A stretch of 64,000 nt of DNA from Budorcas taxicolor (Eukaryota > Chordata > Mammalia > Artiodactyla > Bovidae): the NCBI RefSeq assembly GCF_023091745.1, contig NC_068910.1, positions 90,462,170-90,526,169 on the forward strand. Reading direction: 5' to 3'. Each line of letters opens with the position of its first letter. Positions within the stretch are counted from its first letter, which is position 1. The translations under genes were made by a program, and so were the position numbers. Positions 35,557 through 44,517 of the stretch are shown here, in pieces. The notes beneath the pieces were generated by a model. The model had not been told where the DNA came from. It worked only from the letters and a program-made list of their open reading frames with translations, and made no database searches.

Positions 35557-36109
35557 TTACCTTGGATGTGGGGTCTCTCTTCACAGCTGCTCCAGCAAAA
35601 CACAGCTGCTGCTCCTTACCACAGATGCGGGGTAGCTCCTCGGAGCCACCGCCCCTGAACTCGGGTGCAGTGTAGCTCCTCTCCATGGCCGTCAGGCCGT
35701 CGCAGCCACTGCACTGAGAGAGGGAATCAAAGGGCAGACAGACTGAAACTACAATTACAGACAACTAGCCAATCTGATCACATGGACCACAGCCTTGTCT
35801 AACTCAATGAAACTAAGCCATGCTATTTGGGGCCACCCAAGACTGACAGGTCATGGTGGAGAGGTTTGACAGAATGTGGTCCACTGGAGAAGAGAATGGC
35901 AAACCACTTCAGTATTCTTGCCTTGAGAACACCATAAACAGTATGAAAAGGCAAAAATATAGGACACTGAAAGATGAACTCCCCAGGTCAGTAGGTGCCC
36001 AATATGCTACTGGTAATCAGTGGAGAAATAACCCAGAAACAATGAAGGGATGGAGCCAAAGCAAAAACAACATCCAGTTCTGAATGGGATTGGTGCTAGA
36101 AGCAAGGTT

Positions 36110-36660
36110 CCATGCTGTAAAGAGCAATATTGCATAGGAACCTGGAATGTTAGGTCAATGTATCAAGGCAAATTGGAAGTGGTCAAACAGGAGATGGCAA
36201 GAGTGACCATCAACATTCTATGAATCAGTGAACTAAGATGGACTGGAATGGGTGAATTTAACTCAGATGACCATTATATCTACTACTGTGAGCAGGAATC
36301 CCTCAGAAGAAATGGAGTAGCCATCATATAATCAACAAAAGAGTCCAAAATGCAATACTTGGATGCAATCTCAAAAACGACAGAACGATCTCTGTTCATT
36401 TTCAAGGCAACCATTCAATATTACGGTAATCCAAGTCTATGCCCCGACCAGTAATGCTGAAGAAGCTGAAGTTGAACACTTCTATGAAAACCTAAAAGAC
36501 CTTCTAGAACTAACACACCAAAAAAGATGTCCTTTTCGTTATAGGAGACTGCAATACAAAAGTAGGAAGTCAAGAAACATCTGGACTAACAGGAAAATTG
36601 GCCTTGGAGTACGGAATGAAGCAGAGCAAAGGATAATAGAGTTTTGACAAGAGAACGCAC
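36110..36660 (+). pseudogene. BovB endonuclease region, frame broken
   Basis: Begins with IGTWNVRSMYQGKLEV, the N-terminal APE-type motif (WN followed by R), then ISELRWTGMGEF, where the Glu is the usual metal ligand. These are separated by a stop (CTATGAATC) near 36222 and another (ATAATC) near 36329. It continues in a second frame as PFNITVIQVYAPTS (codons in 36363-36647). The GDxN motif region is frameshifted at a run of A near 36523. The catalytic fold cannot form. Confidence 0.85.
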
Positions 36661-37427
36661 TGGTCATAGCAAACACCTTCTTCCAACAACACAAGAGAAG
36701 ACTCTACACATGGACATCACCAGATGGTCAATACCGAAATCAGGTTGATTATATTCTTTGTAGCCAAAGATGGAGAAGCTCTATACAGTCAGCAAAAACA
36801 AGACTGGGAGCTGACTATGGCTCAGATCATGAAGTCCTTATTGCCAAATTCAGAGTGAAATTGAAGAAAGGGGAGAAAACCACTAGACCATTCAGGCATG
36901 ACCTAACTCAAATCCCTTATGATTATACAGTGGAAGTGAGAAATAGATTTAAGGGACTAGATCTGATAGACAAGAATGCCTGATCAACTATGGATGGAAG
37001 TTCATGACATTGTACAAGAGACAGGATTCAAGACCACCCCCATGAAAAAGAAATGCAAAAACACAAAAGGGCTGTCTGGGGGAGGCCTTACAAATAGTTG
37101 TGAAAAGAAGGGAAGTGAACAGCAAAGGAGAAAAGGAAAGATATACCCATTTGAATGCAGAGTTCCAAAGAAGAGCAAGGAGAGATAAAAAAAGCCTTCC
37201 TTAGCAATCAGTGAAAGGAAATACAGGAAAACAATAGAACGGGAAAGACTAGAGATCTCTTCAATAAAATTAGATCTACCAAGGGAAAATTTTATGCAAA
37301 GATCGGCTCAATAAAGGACAGAAATGGTAGGGACCTAACAGAAGCAGAAGATATTAAGAAGAGGTGGCAAGAATACACAGAAGAAGTATATAAAAAAGAT
37401 CTTCACAACCCAGATAATCACAGTGGT

Positions 37428-37673
37428 ATGATCACTCACCTAGAGCCAAACATCCTGGAAAGTGAAGTCAAGTGGGCCTTAGAAAACATCATTACAAACA
37501 AAGATAGTGGAGGTGATAGAATTCTGGTTCAGCTATTTCAAATCCTAAAAGATGATGCTGTGAAAGTGCTGCACTCTATATGCCAGAAAATTTCGAAAAC
37601 TCAGCAGTTCCACAGGACTCAGTTCAGTTCAGTTCAGTCACTCAGTCGTGTCCGACTCTTTGCAACCCCATGA
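37428..37673 (+). pseudogene. BovB RT N-terminal fragment running into the nested insert
   Basis: Frame ITHLEPNILESEVKWALENI, then IQLFQILKDDAVKVLHSICQ-like text, is the region just before the RT core. The frame continues past 37616 into antisense BovB tail sequence, which marks the insertion point. Confidence 0.8.
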
Positions 37674-37702
37674 ACTGCAGCACTCCATACCTCCCTGTCC
37701 AA

Positions 37703-38158
37703 TGTTATACCCAGAGTCCGAGTCCCCAAAACTGAGAGAATAAGACGTCCACAGCAATGCAAAAGCATGAAGGGGTTTTATTTCTAGCTCGAGCTAGGGC
37801 TCCCGCCACACCCAATGCAGTGGAGTGGAGCAAGGAGCCCCGAGCCCAGATTTACAGCAGTATTTATAGGTTTTAGCACAGAGTTGGCAAGGGCTGATTG
37901 GCTTCAGGAGTTTCCTACTATTTACTAATTGGCTAAACTTTATTGGCTGCAGGGGCTTCCTGGCATTCACCAAGTGGCTATTGGCTGCAGGGGGATGTCC
38001 CCCACACCCCAACAAACTCAAACCAGGTTATGGGGAGTATGCTGATTAGACAAGTCCTGGCATCCGTGGGGATGACCTCACTGGGCAATGACTCAGCCTC
38101 TCCTGTGAGTCCTACCTTAGTCCCTGAAACCTATCATGGTGTTTGTTAGGTCCCAACA
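37703..38158 (-). repeat. ERV 3' LTR
   Basis: 456 bp, ends TG and CA. Minus-strand signals mirror those of the 5' LTR: TATA box complement at 37863-37868, four CCAAT complements (ATTGG at 37897, 37928, 37942, 37980) and polyadenylation signal complement TTTATT at 37777-37782. A purine-rich run on the minus strand (38159-38175) precedes it, as expected for a polypurine tract. Confidence 0.95.
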
Positions 38159-38264
38159 TTCCCTCCTGTCTTTTTGTTATACTGAGGAATCTTCCTCAGC
38201 ATTTTGGGGCAGGGCTTGATATTGCTGCCTAAGTACTAGTACCTGGACTGTATTGATGCGCTCC

Positions 38265-38399
38265 TTAACAAATGTGATGTCTATTTAGGATACAGGGGCC
38301 AAGAGTGAGCTTGGCCAGGGACTCCCTGATTATCCCTGAGTGATTCACATAAAAACCATGTTCTTCCCCTAACGCAGCACATAGGCCCCCTGAGAGACT
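38265..38399 (-). pseudogene. ERV envelope transmembrane-subunit remnant
   Basis: A 44-codon frame bounded by stops carries GGLCAALGEE followed by HG where gammaretrovirus-type TM subunits have the cysteines of the CX6CC motif, then FYVN and SG, and soon after a GPC-I-L-N run like the membrane-proximal end. The membrane span between them is missing, so the frame looks internally deleted. In intact viruses this region anchors the surface subunit and takes part in fusion; here the disulfide cysteines are lost and the rest of env is unreadable. Confidence 0.6.
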
Positions 38400-41326
38400 T
38401 CATACTCAAGATACTTTTTGGGAATTGGGGCAGAGGTCTCTTTCTTCTGTAACTTATTCCTGCTGTGCATGGGCGTAGGCCTACCTAGCAGAGCAGAAGT
38501 CTCTCTACCTGATCTAAGTTGGGGTTTTCCACATCTGAAACCAGTTTTTACCCTTGTAGTTGCAGCAATTTAGTTGGCCCCTCTCAGAGATGAAATAGAT
38601 AAGGGCCAAACAAGAGACCTACCAGGATGGTCATCTCTGGTCCCCGGAAACAGAAGGCAACATTTGGGGTGAGGGTTACAGGGTTTGTGACCCCTTCTGA
38701 TTGGTTGGTGGTGAGGCAACAGAGCAGTGCTCCAGGAAGCTTGTGTTCAGTCTGAAGTTACCATCTTCCACCTGGGTGGGGGCTCAAAGACATTGTTATG
38801 CATATTTTTTTGAGTAGGAACCAGGACTCTGTCTGGAGGCTGTACCAACCTTTGATTGTTTTTGTTTTTGTATCCCCTCCCTTCCCTGATTAGCAATTGT
38901 CCATGCTTTGGAATTCAGGGAAGGTCAAGGAGGCTGAACAAAGTCTATATCCTACAGATAAGAAATGGAGAACACAGAGCAGATCTGTACTCCAGAGCCC
39001 CACAGAGTCCTGCTCAGTTTTAATTTTAGGGAACTAGGCAACAATGACTATGATAACTTCCTGTCAAAATGGGGCATAGGACTGCCCCAGCTTGGAGCAA
39101 TACAAGCTCTAATCTGAAAGTACACCCATAGCATCACCTAGTTATTTTTTCAGGATATCTGAACCATAGCTACTCTATTTTGACTTTTAATTATAAACTA
39201 TTTCTTGATAGCCAAAGCAGATTTCACCGTTAATGACGTCAGTGTTTCTCTAGATATGAGAAGATGCAAGAATTGGGACTCATAAAATTTTCTCCTGAAA
39301 AGATCTAACTATCTGACGGCCTGTTCTGCCAGTTTTCCCAGAGCACAGAATGCCTCATTCCTGATTTTCACCCTGAACTCCTTTCAGGGGCGTTGAAAGT
39401 CAGCAGTTGCAGTGGCCATGATTTAATCTTTGTAGATGCAGATGGCGAGTGTCAGTCTTCAGTTGGCAGAGCCCCTTTTTGCTCATAAACTTGACCATGA
39501 TTATGAGGGGGGCACTTCATGACCATTTTATCCCATGGTGCTGAGAATGTCCATTCTCAGGTTTGGCAAAGATTTTGTTGACAGGCCACTCAATGTGCTG
39601 TTACTGGATTAGGCCATAAAACAGTATCCAAAATTCTCTGCACCACCTGTCTTGTTAGCTTCTTGGTCCAGAAAGCTATTCCCTATTGTTGCTTCTTGCC
39701 ATATCTAGAGTTACACTGTTACCATCATCGATCTCATATGGGACTATATATTATTCTATTAGAGGCCTCACACATACATTTGACAGTGTAAGAAACACAA
39801 TTTTGTAAGACAGGGGAAATACAAATAACATAGCCAGCCGTATTAGTAAAGTCACAAGTAAGACTTATGTTAAGAACTTCCATTAGATGTAGCCCAGTAT
39901 ATCTTCAGGTCATCTGACTTAGTCTGTCCTGTAGAATCTTTATCTTCCAGGGAAATTATATATTGGCACCATCTATAAGGCATATAGCCCAGTTTTCTAG
40001 TGTTACTAGACTGATTATCTTTAGTATGATTTAATTATTTTTTTAAGTAAATTTTCTCAGGGCCAACCAGTTAGAGTCTGGTAGTAGAGAAATTTACCAA
40101 CCCAGAACTAGACACAGGTAACTGGCCACAAACCCAACAGTTGGATTGATTTTTAAAACTAGCATAGGATCAGGCTATGATAGAAAAGCATTTGACTTAT
40201 ATGCTACCTCTGATGTCGTTGTCTTCTCATCATGGTGTAGTGTAGTTTCTCCTGATAAAAAAGTCCTTCCACCCATGTTGGAGACAGTCCCTTAAATTAT
40301 GTCTTTTTCCAGTCCTGGTTGCAGGTCATGAGGTGTCTGATCCTCATCCAAAGATAGATTACTGAGATAAGCTTCAGAAACAAACTTAGGGTGTTCTTCA
40401 AGAATTCAATTAAATTTTACATTAACATCACATAACAGCAAAGAACTAAGAGATAAGTAATTTTACCAAAGTATTGTCATAATTAGTTTGAGAGGAAGAT
40501 TTTCCCTACTCCCTGAAAACATAAGATTCAACCCCATAATTTTTCAGATAGAAACCATAAAAGTTATAAGCATATTTGCTGCTTCATTCAGTCCTTTTGC
40601 TAACTTTTGTGAAGTCATCAGGTTTTCCATTAAAATACCAGGACATATCAGAATGTTAAAAACTCCATATAATTTTTAGGATATCTGTATTAGTCATTTT
40701 ACCATACATTATAACCTGAGTGGATTTCTTACTCATCTGATAATCGTTTTCATGTAATTTAACCAACCAAATAAACACAGTTTAATATCTCTCTTTGGGA
40801 TGTTTCAGGGGCCCTCTGAAGCACCCCAAAGTTAGCTATAGATATAATAGCTCATATCTCATTTACATTTTTTAGAAGTTTCTTCACTTGAGGTAATTTC
40901 CTTGTTGACAAACTTGTAACAGGTATAATATTTAACTTCCATTAATCCTAGGTACAATGAAAATATTCTACTTAATGTTAATTATTCTAAGACATGTCTA
41001 TATTAGATAGATCAACAAACAAACATTAATATCAGGTATTTAACATTGAATATTTCCCAGTTTGCATGAACCTGGAATTTATTGTTTAATTTAGAATTAC
41101 TTGATTTGTAAGCACTTACCTTTTTTAAGCCAAATAAATAGAGCTCATATACAAAAATATTACCAAGACATATTTAGACAGACACAGTGCAAGATCTAGC
41201 TTCAAGTCTTTTTTTTCCTTTTTCCTCAGTGTCAGATAAGTGTTCCTGAGAGCCCTGGTCTCAAGGCACAGGGAAAGAAAATCAAGTTCTAAACCACATG
41301 GTTGCCAGACAAAGCAAAATTTCTCC
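38400..41326 (-). other. ERV internal region, no coding sequence recognised
   Basis: About 2.9 kb with stops in all frames. I looked for RT, protease and integrase motifs on the minus strand and saw none. 39.7-41.2 kb is distinctly AT-rich relative to the LTRs, which argues that it is not simply decayed gag-pol. Confidence 0.5.
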
Positions 41327-41400
41327 TCAACCCAGGGATCAAACCCAAGTCTCCCATATTGCAGGCAGATGTTTTAACCTCGGCTCCACCAGGGAAGCCC
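41327..41400 (-). mobile_element. Bov-tA head fragment inside the ERV
   Basis: CAACCCAGGGATCAAACCCA, TATTGCAGGCAGATG and GGCTCCACCAGGGAAGCCC are the antisense tRNA-like head of a Bov-tA without body or tail. Confidence 0.85.
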
Positions 41401-41458
41401 TTAAATACAAAAATACAGTCTCTCAGAAAACCTCCTATAGAGACACAGAACTTCAGAA

Positions 41459-41512
41459 CTAAGTACTAACATCAGTCATAAGGGACAAAGGAGTAGAAAT
41501 CACTTGCCCCAT
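41459..41512 (-). pseudogene. ERV gag start, truncated after 17 codons
   Basis: ATG at 41512 gives MGQVISTPLSL and stops at codon 18. Met-Gly at the start, followed by the STPLSL pattern, is the N-myristoylated matrix start of gammaretrovirus-like Gag. The upstream frame is open for 57 further codons on the minus strand but has no known role. The stop and the SINE fragment 60 bp downstream leave no usable Gag. Confidence 0.78.
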
Positions 41513-41677
41513 GATTACAGAGAAGAACACAGGAGACAAAATGAACACACAAAGAGCAGAGACAATACCGGCACTCACACAGACATGACAAACAGATAAC
41601 AAATACACATCGGCCGAGAACACAACACTAGGTCTTCCCGGGCCCCCCTGAAACTTTCTTTCCCTCGAGGTAATCTT

Positions 41678-41681
41678 ACCC
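41678..41681 (-). promoter_or_regulatory. Possible ERV splice donor
   Basis: GTGGGTAAGAT on the minus strand (cut after 41680) is close to the donor consensus and lies between the primer site and gag, where C-type retroviruses place their major donor. Sequence match only. Confidence 0.4.
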
Positions 41682-41694
41682 ACAAGGCATCCAC

Positions 41695-41822
41695 AGAGCC
41701 AGCCGCCTCCCCAGCACGATGCCAGGCGTCGGCCTTAGGCTGGTCTTAACCAGAGAACAGAGCCCGCTGCCTCCCCAGCACAATGCCGGGCCTCGGCCTT
41801 ATGCTAGTCTTAACCAGACTTA
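41695..41822 (-). repeat. Two 64-bp tandem units in the ERV leader
   Basis: Both units start AGAGCC and carry GCCTCCCCAGCAC, ATGCC, CTCGGCCTTA-like and GTCTTAACCAG. The second begins at 41759. They differ at roughly seven positions. Confidence 0.85.
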
Positions 41823-41901
41823 ACACCGGTGTTCAGATATCTTTCCTCCTAGTGAGGAAACCCCTTCTACCGTGAGAGTGTTATTCTTCCCAGTTAAAGG
41901 G

Positions 41902-41919
41902 ATCCCAGACGTGCCCCCA
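41902..41919 (-). promoter_or_regulatory. ERV primer binding site, tRNA-Pro type
   Basis: Minus strand TGGGGGCACGTCTGGGAT lies two bases inside the 5' LTR. It matches the 3' end complement of tRNA-Pro at 16 of 18 positions. Minus-strand DNA synthesis of the virus would start here. Confidence 0.85.
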
Positions 41920-41921
41920 AA

Positions 41922-42378
41922 TGTTATGCTCAGAGTCCTAGTCCCCAAAACTGAGAGAATAAGACGTCCACAGCAATGCAAAAGCATGAAGGGGTTTTAT
42001 TTCTAGCTCGAGCTAGGGCTCCCGCCACATCCAATGCAGTGGAGTGGAGCAAGAAGCCCCGAGCCCAGATTTACAGCAGTATTTATAGCTTTTAGAATAG
42101 AGAGTTGGCAAGGGCTGATTGGCTTCAGGAGTTTCCTAGTATTTACTAATTGGCTAATCTTTATTGGCTGCAGGGCTTCCTGGCATTCACCAAGTGGCTA
42201 TTGGCTGCAGGGGGATGTCCCCCACGCCCCAATAAACTGAAACCAGGTTATGGGGAGTATGCTGATTAGACAAGTCCTGGCATCCGTGGGGATGACCTCA
42301 CTGGGCAATGACTCAGCCTCTCCTGTGAGTCCTACCTTAGTCCCTGAAACCTATCATGACGTTTGTTAGGTCCCAACA
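41922..42378 (-). repeat. ERV 5' LTR
   Basis: 457 bp, the partner of the LTR at 37703-38158. The clearest differences are a 2-bp indel near 42095 and a 1-bp indel near 42172. Polyadenylation signal complement TTTATT at 41996-42001. Confidence 0.95.
42082..42204 (-). promoter_or_regulatory. ERV U3 promoter: TATA box with four CCAAT boxes
   Basis: On the minus strand CTATAAATACTGC (TATA core 42082-42087) is preceded by CCAAT boxes at 42118-42122, 42149-42153, 42163-42167 and 42200-42204, three of them in a (G/A)AGCCAAT-type context. Both LTRs keep all four. CCAAT boxes bind NF-Y; the cluster suggests a strong basal promoter when intact. Confidence 0.75.
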
Positions 42379-43218
42379 CCATCACCAATTCCTGGAGATC
42401 ACTCAGACTTGCGTCCATCAAGTCGGTGATGTCATCCTCTGTCGTCCCCTTCTCCTCCTGCCCACAATCCCTCCCAGCATCAGAGTCTTTTCCAATGGGT
42501 CAACTCTTCGCATGATGTGGCCAAAGTACTGGAGTTTCTGCTTTAGCATCAGTCCTCCCAAAGAACACCCAGGACTGATCTCCTTTAGGATGGACTGGTT
42601 GGATCTCCTTGCAGTCCAAGGGACTCCCAAGAGTCTTCTCCAACCCCACAGTTCAAAAGCATCAATTCTTCGGCACTCAGCTTTCTTCACAGTCCAACTT
42701 TCACATCCATACATGACTACAGGAAAAACCATAGCCTTGACTAGATGGACCTTTGTTGGCAAAGTAATATCTCTGCTTTTGAATATGATATCTAGGTTGG
42801 TCATAACTTTCCTTCCAGGGAGTAAGTGTCTTTTAATTTCATGGCTTCAATCACCATCTGCAGTAATTTTGGAGCCCCCAAAATTAAAGTCTGATACTGT
42901 TTCCACTGTTTCCCCATCTATTTCCCAAGAAGTGATGGGACCAGATGCCATGAATTAGTTTTCTGAATGTTGAGCTTTAAGCCACCTTTTTTACACTCCC
43001 CTTTCACTTTCATCAAGAGGCTTTTTAGTTCCTCTTCACTTCCTGCCATAAGGGTGGTGTCATCTGCATATCTGACTGGAAAAGGTCAATTTTCATTCCA
43101 ATCGCAAAGAAAGGAAATGCCAAAGCATGCTCAAAGTACTGCACAATTGCACTCATCTCACAGGCTAGTAAAGTAGTGCTCAAAGTTTTCGAAGCCAGGA
43201 TTCAACAGTACCTGAACC

Positions 43219-43401
43219 GTGCATGAACTTCCAGATATTCAACCTGAATTTAGAAAAGGCAGAGGTACCAGAGATCAAATTGCCAATATGCCTTGGATCA
43301 TTGAAAAGGAAGAGAGTTACAGAGAAACATCTGTTTCTGCTTTATTGACAATGCTAAAGCCTTTGACTGTGGGGAGCACAATAAACTGTGGAAAATTCTG
43401 A
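43219..43401 (+). pseudogene. BovB RT fragment
   Basis: FRKGRGTRDQIANMPWII, then SALLTMLKPLTVGS where intact copies have FIDYAKAFDCVDH: a frame slip and substitutions have destroyed the first catalytic Asp block. Confidence 0.8.
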
Positions 43402-43626
43402 AAGAGATGGGAATACCAGACCACCTGACCTGCCTCTTGAGAAATCTGTATACAGGTCAGGAAGCAACAATTTGAACTGTACATGATACAACAGACTGGT
43501 TCCAAATAGGGAAAGGAGTATGTCAAGGATGTATATATTCACCTGCTTATTTGGCTTATATACAGATTACATCTTGAGAAATGCTGGACTGATGAAGCAC
43601 AAGCTGGAATCAAGATTCTTGGAGAA

Positions 43627-43704
43627 GGTAGATTCATGTCAATGTATGGCAAAACGAATACAGTATTGTAAAGTAAAATAAAGTAAAAATAAAAATTAAA
43701 AAAA
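43627..43704 (+). mobile_element. 78-bp L1 3' end stub with perfect 15-bp TSD
   Basis: GGTAGATTCATGTCAATGTA, then AAACGAATACAGTATTGTAA and an A-rich tail, equal to the 3' terminus of the L1 at 60.7 kb. Flanked by identical AAGATTCTTGGAGAA (43612-43626 and 43705-43719). Confidence 0.95.
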
Positions 43705-43821
43705 AAGATTCTTGGAGAAACATCAATAACCTCAGATATGCAGATGACACCACACTTATGGCAAAAATTGAAGAAGAAATAAGAGCCTCCTGATGAATGT
43801 GAAAGAGGAGAGTAAAAAAGT

Positions 43822-44178
43822 TTGTTGAAACTCAACATTCAGAAAACTAAGGTCATGCCACCTAGTCCCATCACCTCATGGCAAATAGATAGGGAAACAG
43901 TGGAAACAGTGACAGAATTTATTTTTCTGGACTCCAAAATCACTGCCGGTGGTAACTGCAGCCATGAAATTAAAAGATGCTTGTTCCTTGGAATAAAAAC
44001 AATGACCAACCTAGACAGCATATTAAAAAGCAGAGACATTACTTTGCTAACAATGGTCCATCTAATCAAAGCTATGGTTTTTCCAGTAGTCATGTATGGA
44101 TGTGAGAGTTGGACTAAAAATAAGCTGAGCACCAAAGAATTGATACTCTTAAACTATGGTGTTGGAGAAGACTCTTGA
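43822..44178 (+). pseudogene. BovB RT C-terminal fragment
   Basis: 118 codons: LNIQKTKVM, ITSWQIDRETVETVTEFIFL, CSHEIKRCLFLG and VVMYGCESWT, then a shift. This is the region after the YADD block; its role is unclear but it is conserved among BovB copies here. Confidence 0.85.
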
Positions 44179-44517
44179 GGGTCCCTTGGACTCCAAGGAG
44201 ATCCAACTAGTCCATCCTAAAGGAAGTCAGTCCTGAATATTTATTGGAAGGACTGATGCTGAGGCTGAAATTCCAATACTTTGGCCACCTGATGTGAAGA
44301 ACTGACTCATTGGTAAAGACTCTGATGCTGAGAAAAATTGAAGGCAGGAAAAGAAGGGGACAACAGAGAATGATATGGTTGTATGGCTTCACTGACTCAT
44401 GAGTTTGAGTAAACTCCAGGAGTTAGTGATGGACAGGGAGACCTGGTGCTGTGGTCCATGGGATCTCAAAGAGTCGGTCATGACTGGGTGACTGAACAGA
44501 ACTGAACTGAAGCTTTA

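Larger units (their letters stand above)
33399..35712 (-). mobile_element. BovB LINE, 2.3 kb, with internal deletion and 5'UTR part
   Basis: Antisense BovB from the 3' tail (CACTTCAGTTCACTTGCTC) through the RT region (34140-34640), the region after an internal gap (34880-35190) and the endonuclease (35194-35556) to a GC-rich 5'UTR (35560-35712, GGGTAGCTCCTCGGAGCC). About 550 bp present in the copy at 57.8-58.4 kb are missing and replaced by L1-like sequence at 34798-34876. A further deletion joins the 5'UTR to the middle of the endonuclease near 35555. The next BovB starts here in the opposite direction. Confidence 0.9.
37703..42378 (-). mobile_element. Endogenous retrovirus, class I type, two LTRs, 4.7 kb
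   Basis: LTRs of 456 and 457 bp start TGTTAT and end CCCAACA. A 4-bp duplication CCAA/CCAT lies at 37699-37702 and 42379-42382. A tRNA-Pro-like primer site follows the right LTR, so transcription runs on the minus strand. The internal part is only about 3.76 kb, has no pol that I can recognise, a 17-codon gag start and an envelope transmembrane scrap, and much AT-rich non-coding sequence (39700-41300). By hand I count about 15 substitutions and 2 indels between the LTRs, about 3%. Probably a non-autonomous or heavily deleted member. Confidence 0.93.
37617..43075 (-). mobile_element. BovB LINE (minus), nested in the plus BovB and split by an ERV
   Basis: Antisense 3' tail (CAGTTCAGTTCAGTTCAGTC) at 37617-37702, then after the ERV it resumes at 42379 (CCATCACCAATTCCTGGAG) and runs to 43075 (GTCATCTGCATATCTGA), where it is 5'-truncated at the YADD region. 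The host element shares only GACT at both junctions, so the TSD is very short or was trimmed. The 200-codon plus frame at 42356-42958 is antisense and not a gene. Confidence 0.92.
35713..44517 (+). mobile_element. BovB LINE, near full length, split by nested insertions
   Basis: Sense BovB: 5' part from about 35713 (GGGCAGACAGACTGAAACTA), endonuclease (36110-36660), linker and RT N-terminal region to 37616 (CAGTTCCACAGGACT). It resumes at 43072 (GACTGGAAAAGGTCAATTTT) and continues through RT to the 3' tail at 44517 (GAACAGAACTGAACTGA). Inside lie a minus BovB with an ERV (37617-43075) and a 78-bp L1 stub (43627-43704). Joined BovB sequence is about 3.3 kb, the most complete copy in the window. 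Many stops and shifts. Confidence 0.93.

Noticed and set aside
35545..35575. Spliced BovB source RNA (AAG/GTAAGT at the 5'UTR junction)
   Set aside because: A donor-like GTAAGT is present, but the deletion joint lies about 10 bases downstream of it, so splicing does not explain the fusion.
42356..42958. 200-codon plus-strand frame, the longest in the window
   Set aside because: It is the antisense of a BovB RT C-terminal region starting in ERV LTR sequence. Similar antisense frames recur at 19107, 33414, 43839 and 55911, which shows it is a property of BovB, not a gene.
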